From Nitrospirota bacterium (GTDB lineage Bacteria; Nitrospirota; Nitrospiria; Nitrospirales; UBA8639), in assembly GCA_003228495.1 (NCBI GenBank), contig QIDY01000360.1, forward strand, positions 1 to 12,402: a stretch of 12,402 bases of DNA. Direction: 5' to 3'. A program made the position numbers and the translations under genes. The notes beneath the pieces are model-generated. The model was given only the letters and a program-made list of their open reading frames with translations, was not told the origin of the DNA and did not search any database. Positions 7,388-12,402 of this stretch are shown here, one piece after another. Position 1 is the first letter of the stretch. The number at the start of each line of letters is the position of its first letter.

Positions 7388-8728
7388 ATGTTAAACCATC
7401 GTAATGTGAAGAACGTTTTATCTACCGCAGTGTGTGCGGTGATACTCAGCTTCTTTGTCGTTTCGACCGCAACAGCTGCGTCGCAGATCATCGTCGTGAA
7501 TAATGATGGACCAAACGAAGGATTCAATGATCCAACACCGGTTTCTGCACTGCCTGGCAACCCGGCAATAACTCTAGGGGCACAACGTTTGGCCGCCTTT
7601 ACTGCGGCTGCTCAGGTATGGGAAGCGGCTCTCGATAGTGCAGTGCCTATCCGCGTACAAGCGAACATGGACCCGCAACTCTGCTCATCTTCAAGCGGTA
7701 TTCTAGGATCTGCCGGGCCTCTAACTGCCTTCGCCGACTTTACCAATGCTCCAGTGGCGAATACCTGGTATTCGGTTTCTCTCGCCAACAGCTTGGCGGG
7801 ATCAGATCTTGACCCCGATAAAGACGACATTGGAGCCACATTTAACAGCGATGTGGATGATGACCCGAATTGCCTCACGGGCACCAAATGGTGGTATGGG
7901 ATCAACGCCCCCGCGCCTGATAATAAAATATCCTTTTTCGACACCATTTTGCATGAGATAGGTCATGGGATTAATGTCCTGACATTTGTTAACTCCACAA
8001 CTGGAGAGAAATTTTTAGGCCGCGACGACATTTATATGACGTTTCTTGAAGATGGGAGCCAAGGCGTGACCTGGCCGAACATGACGAATAGCCAACGTGC
8101 AGCCTCCGCAATCGATACCGGGGATTTACACTGGACCGGCCCTGTGGCAAACGCTTGCGGCCAAGCAATTTTGACCAATGGAATCACAAATGGGCACGTT
8201 CAGATGTATGCCCCAAACCCATTCAAGCAAGGATCGTCGGTATCTCACTGGGATACGGCACTCTCTCCTGACGAGCTCATGGAGCCATCTGCAACGCCGA
8301 TTTCCGACAAGCGGATCACAGAAGGGCTTCTTAGGGACGTCGGTTGGAGCCTCTCGTCTCCACTCTGTGTTCCTGGCGGAGGTGGTGGCGGCGGTGGCGG
8401 TGGGGCTATAAAAATCCCAATCAGTCCTCCTTTAACCAAGGGTTCCATCTCAACAGCTGGAACGGAGAACCTTTTCGAATTCATGGTTGAAACGGAAGGT
8501 TCCTACACAATCGAAACGAAAGGAGAGACAGGTAGCGTCGATACAGTTATGTCCTTGTTTGGACCGGATAGTAAGACCACGTTCATTCAAGAAAATGACG
8601 ACCTGGGACCGGGAAATTTCAACTCAAGAATCATCTCGACTCTGACTCCTGGAACCTATTATGTGAAAGTCAAGCTTTATTATGATAATCAAGTAGGAGA
8701 ATACACCATTTTCGTTCAAGCCGAGTAA
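7388..8728 (+). CDS. Secreted zinc metalloprotease with C-terminal PPC domain
   Basis: This encodes a 446-residue exported zinc protease. I start it at the ATG at 7388, because GGAGGAAG sits 3 bases upstream and the protein then opens with a normal signal peptide (cleavage near residues 30-32, ATAAS). A GTG at 7352 would only add a poor extension. The catalytic motif is HEIGH (189-193, with Glu190 as the expected base). The likely third zinc ligand is His287 in SVSHWD, followed by DELMEP (295-300) as a Met-turn, an arrangement like leishmanolysin (M8) enzymes. Homologues I recall often carry a protease-associated (PA) domain within the catalytic part; here there is no room for one. Ten glycines (330-339) link to a PPC-type beta-sandwich domain (about 345-446, ending 'LTPGTYYVKVKLY'), usually a secretion or maturation module. 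It is probably co-transcribed with the small protein at 6911 and followed by a strong terminator. The substrate is unknown. Confidence 0.87.
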   Translation: MLNHRNVKNVLSTAVCAVILSFFVVSTATAASQIIVVNNDGPNEGFNDPTPVSALPGNPAITLGAQRLAAFTAAAQVWEAALDSAVPIRVQANMDPQLCSSSSGILGSAGPLTAFADFTNAPVANTWYSVSLANSLAGSDLDPDKDDIGATFNSDVDDDPNCLTGTKWWYGINAPAPDNKISFFDTILHEIGHGINVLTFVNSTTGEKFLGRDDIYMTFLEDGSQGVTWPNMTNSQRAASAIDTGDLHWTGPVANACGQAILTNGITNGHVQMYAPNPFKQGSSVSHWDTALSPDELMEPSATPISDKRITEGLLRDVGWSLSSPLCVPGGGGGGGGGGAIKIPISPPLTKGSISTAGTENLFEFMVETEGSYTIETKGETGSVDTVMSLFGPDSKTTFIQENDDLGPGNFNSRIISTLTPGTYYVKVKLYYDNQVGEYTIFVQAE

Positions 8729-8864
8729 TCGTTTGCGGGCAAGAGCGTGAAACGTTTCCTCTCTAGATATGATGGAATTCCAAATCATGCCTTTAAATCA
8801 TTAGATGATGAGTTCACCGTTGAAACAGTAATGAGAAAAAATTAGGCAAGTCCGGAATTTCACG

Positions 8865-8897
8865 GAGAGGGCTCTATAAAGAGCCCTCTCTTTGTTT
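8865..8897 (+). terminator. Rho-independent terminator after the protease gene
   Basis: GAGAGGGCTCT (8865-8875) pairs with AGAGCCCTCTC (8880-8890), a perfect 11-bp GC-rich stem with an ATAA loop, followed by TTTGTTT. It lies about 135 bases beyond the protease stop and would end the 6911-8728 transcript, so the gene at 9141 needs its own promoter. Confidence 0.88.
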
Positions 8898-8967
8898 AAG
8901 CCAGAAAGTCTTACGACAATCCATGAATCGAGTGAAAGGGCATCATTTTCTGCCAATTTAAAAGTGA

Positions 8968-8973
8968 TATAAT
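8968..8973 (+). promoter_or_regulatory. Candidate -10 element for the gene at 9141
   Basis: A perfect TATAAT lies downstream of the terminator and upstream of the next gene, in an AT-rich setting. The -35 region (about 8945-8951, ATTTTCT) is poor. If used, transcription would begin near 8980 and leave a leader of about 160 bases that includes the tiny frame at 9055. Confidence 0.4.
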
Positions 8974-9044
8974 TAAGATAAGCAAAGTCGAGTTCCTTGC
9001 TCAGTCGGTTCCAATGCTGACAAATTCATCTTCCTCATGTAAAA

Positions 9045-9069
9045 GGGAGGTCCCATGGTTCCAGATTAA
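9045..9069 (+). other. Tiny leader frame with strong ribosome binding site (MVPD)
   Basis: GGGAGG (9045-9050) sits 4 bases before ATG GTT CCA GAT TAA (9055-9069). The same 'GGGAGGT...CC' context precedes the gene at 6911, so this may be a decayed start of a duplicated copy. It could also be a leader peptide. The true start at 9141 has its own GGGAGG about 70 bases further on. Confidence 0.3.
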
Positions 9070-9140
9070 GGACAAAGTCGATCATTGCTAAAAACACTTA
9101 TTAGATATGCAAGGCCGTCTAAATCAATGGGAGGTAAATC

Positions 9141-9530
9141 ATGAAGGCTTCATATGTCTGGCCCACCAGCCTTTTAGGAAGTTTGTGTCTTGTCATCACG
9201 TGTTTAGTATGTACGGCCTGGGCTGAACAAAGTGCTAAGAAGGAGTTCCCGTTACTAGCGATGTCATCAAATCCAACTGCAGCATCGGATGGAAGCAAGG
9301 GTAATACAGTTGGGCAAAGAGCCTGTATCGATCCCGAAACCGGGAAATTAGTGTCGCCTGAGGAGCGTCCAGAATGTAAAAGCCAAACTGGCGCTGAGCA
9401 GGCGACGAAGGAGACAAGCGAATCAACGGAAGGCCTCAAAGAGGAACAGAGGCCTGATGGCTCAACCAAGGTTGACCTGGGAGGCCGTTTCAAAAAGCAT
9501 AGCCAGCCTTCTTCACCGCAATCCAGATAA
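9141..9530 (+). CDS. Small secreted protein, paralogue of 6911 (post-PEP-CTERM-1-like)
   Basis: This encodes a 129-residue exported protein. Residues 1-28 form a signal peptide, likely cut before EQ in TAWAEQ. The mature chain has IDPETGKLVSPEE (63-75) and PDGSTKVDLGGRF (105-117), closer to the post-PEP-CTERM-1 pattern I recall than its paralogue at 6911. Two cysteines flank the first motif (62 and 79) and could form a disulfide after export. The remainder is hydrophilic, rich in Glu, Lys, Ser and Thr, and probably flexible. The start is set by GGGAGGT 5 bases before the ATG. Unlike the copy at 6911 it has no protease gene downstream: the IS91-like remnant begins about 70 bases after its stop, so a former partner may have been lost. 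It sits behind its own candidate promoter. Function unknown. Confidence 0.75.
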   Translation: MKASYVWPTSLLGSLCLVITCLVCTAWAEQSAKKEFPLLAMSSNPTAASDGSKGNTVGQRACIDPETGKLVSPEERPECKSQTGAEQATKETSESTEGLKEEQRPDGSTKVDLGGRFKKHSQPSSPQSR

Positions 9531-9598
9531 GAAGTGGCACGAGACTAAACCGGTAATGTATTTTCAGACAGTATCGGTGAGACCCTAAAAAAAATGAC

Positions 9599-9912
9599 TG
9601 GTGCGCTCGCGCCCAATGCCACCCTCTGGTCCCAGATCGCCCCAGGTGAACCTCCACCAGGCTACTGGCCTAGCCGATGAGCACGGCGACACACCATATT
9701 CCTCCACGCAGGCCCGCCTGGGCTAGGCGCAGTTGCTCAAACAGGTATTCGCCGATCGACCTGTCCGCACTGCGGCAGCCCCATGACCCGCATTGCCGCC
9801 ATTAAAGGTCCCACAATGATCGTAAAGATTCTCGCGCACTTGGGCTTGCCCACCCGCGCCCCGGCCCGCATTAATGAGTTCTTGCAAACGGCCTATCCCT
9901 ACGGGTTCAAAC
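9599..9912 (+). pseudogene. IS91-family transposase remnant, fragment 2
   Basis: This is the GC-rich C-terminal end of the same kind of transposase as fragment 1. It opens with 'GALAPNATLWSQIAPGEP' (frame of 9600, TGA soon after). It then gives 'AQLLKQVFA' after a TAG at 9724-9726 where Trp is expected, and after a frameshift the zinc-binding CPHCGSPM (from 9762) and 'TRIAAIKGPTMIVKILAHL' to 'LNEFLQTAYPYGF'-like sequence (here INEFLQTAYPYGF). This is the typical C-terminus of IS91-type transposases as I recall it. The first block overlaps the last block of fragment 1 by only about six residues, so the two pieces are consecutive parts of one protein. Stops and frameshifts make it non-functional. 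Confidence 0.78.
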
Positions 9913-10040
9913 GGATTCATTGCACCATGGATTCCTACACAGTTTTTGTGCCGTCATTCCCCCTTGGCCCCAATTCCCCACTCCACACGCCACAAGGGAT
10001 GGCCATGCTTAGTAATACCCTCGGCACAAAGGCCCCTTAG

Positions 10041-10056
10041 GCCCTGCTCGCAGGGT
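10041..10056. repeat. Hairpin at the possible right end of the IS91-like element
   Basis: CCCTG (10042-10046), loop CTCG and CAGGG (10051-10055) form a short GC-rich hairpin about 130 bases beyond the end of the transposase remnant. In IS91-type elements the replication origin end lies downstream of the transposase gene, so this is a candidate for part of that end. The exact boundary is not visible. Confidence 0.3.
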
Positions 10057-10167
10057 GAACTCCGGCTTTGCAACCCGCAGAGACCGCTGATCGACCCCTC
10101 AGCTGTGTTTTTTGGTACTTATATTTTTGACAAAAGAAGCCCTTTAAAATTCCTATCCCCTTGTTCC
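10057..10167. other. Non-coding stretch around the element boundary
   Basis: Base composition drops from GC-rich to AT-rich at about 10100-10120, which probably marks the change from element to host sequence. No gene is seen, and there is no clear terminator for the convergent gene that ends at 10168. Confidence 0.4.
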
Positions 10168-10851
10168 TCATCGAGAGACTTTCAATTCTTCAAGGGAAAA
10201 ACATTTCGGCAACAGCACAGGAATCACGATGGCAACGGGATCACCCCGTTGTATGGTGATCAAATCAGCCTCAAGTCGCAGAAGGACATTGGAGACAAAC
10301 GCATCATAGCCTGGAAGAAATTCATAGAGGTTAGGAGTCAGCTTATATTCCTGTGACTTAATACCCTCCCAAACAGAAAACGTTCTATCGGGAAAATGAT
10401 AGAAATGATTGGGAATGTTTTTTAACATGATTCCGATCTGGTGAGGATAATAGAACCGAATCCCACAACAAAGCTTAGGATACCCACTGTTTAATATGGT
10501 ATCCACATACATTCCAGAAAAAGATTTATAGCCCAACAATCGTTCTTCTGGAAGAATTTCGGGGGATTGCCATTCAAAACCATCCCCGGATCGCCGGATC
10601 CGACAATCGGCCGGTGATCGGATCAGGTACCCATACTGCCCAGCCATTCGGACCGGCCCACAATCATCGGGCAGGACCTTATATCCACCTGCGGCAAGCT
10701 TTCGCTGTTCTTCCAAGGACATATTCGTCATCATTGGGCGGTGGGGACAGAAATCCAGCTTTAACCGTTCTGGCGCGATGGCCGTGGAATATTCGCGCTC
10801 CCAGTACAGTTTCCAATGCATGTCGGTCTTGTCTTCGTGCGAATCACTCAT
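10168..10851 (-). CDS. Conserved-looking soluble protein of unknown function
   Basis: This is a 227-residue protein without signal peptide or membrane segment, rich in aromatic residues, Pro, Gly and Cys. The start at 10851 is well supported by GGAGGTA 3 bases upstream. Its layout, with 'GYLIRSPADCRIRR' (about 73-86), a middle block ending in 'HFYHFPDRTFSVWEGI' and a C-terminal 'ITIQRGDPVAIVIPVLLP', looks like a beta-rich fold. It vaguely recalls DUF6065-type proteins, which carry a similar 'F-x-GEP-x-x-x-I-x-P' ending; I would not rely on this. Codon use and composition resemble ordinary host genes and not the mobile remnants beside it. It is on the same strand as the oxidoreductase genes but 287 bases away, so it is probably a separate transcript. 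Confidence 0.75.
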   Translation of the reverse strand: MSDSHEDKTDMHWKLYWEREYSTAIAPERLKLDFCPHRPMMTNMSLEEQRKLAAGGYKVLPDDCGPVRMAGQYGYLIRSPADCRIRRSGDGFEWQSPEILPEERLLGYKSFSGMYVDTILNSGYPKLCCGIRFYYPHQIGIMLKNIPNHFYHFPDRTFSVWEGIKSQEYKLTPNLYEFLPGYDAFVSNVLLRLEADLITIQRGDPVAIVIPVLLPKCFSLEELKVSR

Positions 10852-11138
10852 TGCTACCTCCGCTTACTTGCCCGAAAATCCGGCCATTGATTCGGATATG
10901 TTGATACATGAATTGAGATAACATGAATACTGCTATGATTGGCAACATTCTAGCACGACTTTTCTCAGGATAAACTCTCTGCGAAATGACCGATAGGACG
11001 GATGAAAATATCAAGGAAAGAAAGGCCCCTACTCTAGTGTGAGGGGGTTAAGAAATCAGAATGTTGAAAACGAAGGGGAAGGTGCGAAATGTGGGTTTTG
11101 GCAGGTATGCACAGAAAGGAAACAATCGGTATTTTACG
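10852..11138. other. Intergenic region between the unknown gene and the iron-sulfur gene
   Basis: No supported gene is seen. On the minus strand TTGCCA (10945-10940) has a 17-base spacing to GTTATC (10922-10917), but the latter is a poor -10, so a promoter for the unknown gene is only possible. A weak CCCCT/AGGGG hairpin lies at 11026-11046. Confidence 0.4.
11026..11046 (-). terminator. Weak terminator candidate after the oxidoreductase genes
   Basis: CCCCT and AGGGG can form a 5-bp stem about 95 bases past the stop of the iron-sulfur gene. On the minus strand the following sequence is CCTTTCTTTCC, pyrimidine-rich but not a clean T-run. The call is weak. Confidence 0.25.
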
Positions 11139-11804
11139 TTATTGACTGGGTTCTGGCTCAGAAGGCTTCACTTGACTTTGCAGCACTGCCTCCCACTCGT
11201 CGCGGAAGGTGCCTGACTCAATTTGGGATAACCGTTCCAGAAGATCTGTTGGTTTCTCCATCAAACACGCCCCCTGCACTCGGCTGGCGTATATCGCAAC
11301 GAGATGAGGTCGAATGCCAACCGAACACACACGAGCACATAGCCCGCACTGAACGCAACTCTTAAACATTTCTGCCACCTTCGCAAAATCTCCGAAGGTG
11401 GCATACCAGACTCCTTGCATCGGATCGATCCCCTGCGGGCAGACCTGTACACACATTTCACAATTTCGACAGGTAGTCACCTCTGGATAAAGATCAAATA
11501 AATCCTGTTTGGGATTTTTCAGTTCACTCAGATCGTATGAAGGTTTTGGAGAGTGATAGTGTCCGGCCAAGGAAAACGAAATACCATCCTTCACCGGGGT
11601 GCGGCACGCCAAACCTGACTTGACATGGGCTTCCCCTGGCAGGCGATACCAAGCTGCACAGGCGCCACAACAGCCACCCATGCATCCTAACCCTTTGACA
11701 GAATCCCAACCGATCTCTAACAGCGCTCCGAGAAGAGTGGTATGAGGAGAGACCTCATAGGTCTTCCCCATGAAATCGATGGAGACCCGATTGTCAGAAT
11801 CCAT
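11139..11804 (-). CDS. Succinate dehydrogenase/fumarate reductase iron-sulfur subunit
   Basis: This 221-residue electron-transfer subunit carries electrons between the flavoprotein and a quinone or thiol site. An N-terminal ferredoxin-like domain binds a 2Fe-2S cluster through Cys41, Cys46, Cys49 and Cys67 (pattern C-x4-C-G-x-C-x17-C; Cys45 is extra). A helical domain then holds two tetracysteine motifs, CRNCEMCVQVCP (112, 115, 118, 122) and CVQCGLCARVC (150, 153, 156, 160), both of the 4Fe-4S type. A classical SdhB has three cysteines plus another residue for a 3Fe-4S site; here two complete 4Fe-4S sets are seen, more like thiol- or methylmenaquinone-type fumarate reductases or heterodisulfide-reductase relatives. 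Its ATG overlaps the flavoprotein stop (TAATG, 11806-11802) with GAGG about 8 bases upstream, so translation is probably coupled. No anchor or CCG-domain subunit follows it. Confidence 0.85.
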   Translation of the reverse strand: MDSDNRVSIDFMGKTYEVSPHTTLLGALLEIGWDSVKGLGCMGGCCGACAAWYRLPGEAHVKSGLACRTPVKDGISFSLAGHYHSPKPSYDLSELKNPKQDLFDLYPEVTTCRNCEMCVQVCPQGIDPMQGVWYATFGDFAKVAEMFKSCVQCGLCARVCSVGIRPHLVAIYASRVQGACLMEKPTDLLERLSQIESGTFRDEWEAVLQSQVKPSEPEPSQ

Positions 11805-12402
11805 TACAAACCTCGCATGGCCACGCGACGTTCTCGAATGTGCTCCGGTGCATAGTTGGGCAGCAACATGGGGCCAACCTGTTGATCAGAGATATTCGCT
11901 TGGGCTAGCTCTTTCTCCAATTGACGAACATGTTCTAAGGACAAGGCTCCACGGCTGTTCGCTTGTCCAGCAAAATTCACCGTTTCTTTCCCAGCTCGCC
12001 GACCAAACACGATAATATCCAACAGAGAATTGCCCATCAGCCGATTCTTCCCGTGAATTCCTCCTGAAACCTCCCCGGCTGCATACAGACCAGGAATGGA
12101 GGTCTCCCCATTCACACCAATGACCAGCCCCCCATTCTGGTAGTGGAGAGTCGGATAGACGAGCATCGGTTCCTGGCTTATATCAATTCCAAACCGTTTA
12201 AACTGAAGATACTTGGCAGCAAGTTCCCGCTTGACCGTTCCCTCGCCATGTAACAGGTCAATCATCGGGGAGTCTAACCATACACCCATGCGACCCGAGG
12301 GTGTGGCAACGCCTTTTCCCGTTTCCGTGCATTCCCTGATGACACATGCGGAAGCCACATCCCGCGGCTCTAACGAAAAGAGAAATTCCTCGCCATCACT
12401 AT
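11804..12402 (-). CDS. Succinate dehydrogenase/fumarate reductase flavoprotein subunit (5' end off window)
   Basis: These are the last 198 codons of an FAD-dependent subunit that interconverts succinate and fumarate. The frame is open to the window edge, and a GTG at 12358 inside it is not the real start, because the preceding residues (SDGEEFLFSLEPRD) fit the family. Visible signatures are HYQNGG (about 12145-12128, the substrate-binding HYxxGG motif) and GGIHGKNRLMGNSLLD followed by FGRRAG, the FAD-binding and active-site Arg segment. Only about 60 residues follow FGRRAG, much shorter than the C-terminal helical domain of classical SdhA/FrdA, so this may be an atypical or compact form. The N-terminal Rossmann fold and FAD-attachment His are outside the window. 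It overlaps the iron-sulfur gene by one base. The physiological direction cannot be told from sequence alone; in an organism with the reductive TCA cycle it could run as a fumarate reductase. Confidence 0.87.
   Translation of the reverse strand, partial: SDGEEFLFSLEPRDVASACVIRECTETGKGVATPSGRMGVWLDSPMIDLLHGEGTVKRELAAKYLQFKRFGIDISQEPMLVYPTLHYQNGGLVIGVNGETSIPGLYAAGEVSGGIHGKNRLMGNSLLDIIVFGRRAGKETVNFAGQANSRGALSLEHVRQLEKELAQANISDQQVGPMLLPNYAPEHIRERRVAMRGL

Noticed and set aside
8359..8404. The glycine codon run as a microsatellite or recombination site.
   Set aside because: It is in frame between two clear domains and is best read as a flexible linker, although its length may vary.
9783..10356. 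Overlapping plus-strand frames reading through and past the transposase remnant as new genes.
   Set aside because: The first part is the remnant's own C-terminus; the rest is read-through of element-end sequence or antisense to the gene at 10168-10851.
11039..11365. A plus-strand frame of 108 codons.
   Set aside because: Most of it is antisense to the iron-sulfur subunit gene, whose cluster motifs are unmistakable; there is no ribosome binding site.

Overview
The window is bacterial, about 50% GC, and has the look of a member of the Nitrospirota, perhaps a marine or mid-GC Nitrospira. That placement is an inference from the gene mix, the GC level and a familiar-looking intergenic palindrome; nothing here proves it. 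No rRNA, tRNA or CRISPR array is visible.

Left part (1-4842): a leftward gene probably starts at position 19 and runs off the edge. Upstream of it lie two 14-bp palindromes centred exactly 21 bp apart, a strong candidate operator. Next comes a very large membrane sensor with an extracytoplasmic Cache-type domain, many membrane segments, a cytoplasmic P-loop ATPase and a winged-helix-like tail. It is broken into two reading frames (482-1759 and 1801-4842) by a -1 shift near 1754-1757; rejoined, it would be about 1450 residues.

Centre (4843-10167): a decaying, mobile-element-rich stretch. A class 3-type aldehyde dehydrogenase pseudogene (5112-6010) has in-frame stops and frameshifts and has lost its C-terminus at a junction with a GC-rich remnant. 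That remnant (about 6020-6283) and a second one (about 9599-9912) are consecutive, collinear pieces of the C-terminal part of an IS91-family transposase. Between them sits a 3.3-kb cassette: a long palindromic intergenic repeat, a small secreted protein (6911-7348), a secreted HExxH metalloprotease with a poly-Gly linker and PPC domain (7388-8728), a strong terminator (8865-8897), and a second small secreted protein (9141-9530) that is a divergent paralogue of the first. The two small proteins share an 'IDPxTGxLVS...KVDLxGxF' signature resembling the post-PEP-CTERM-1 type proteins found beside such proteases. The layout suggests an exported protease/partner module inserted into, or trapped between, parts of an old IS91-like element.

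Right part (10168-12402, all minus strand): an unrecognised 227-residue soluble protein, then the iron-sulfur and flavoprotein subunits of a succinate dehydrogenase/fumarate reductase-type complex. These two overlap by one base (TAATG) and are therefore probably translationally coupled. The flavoprotein runs off the right edge, and no membrane-anchor subunit follows the iron-sulfur gene.
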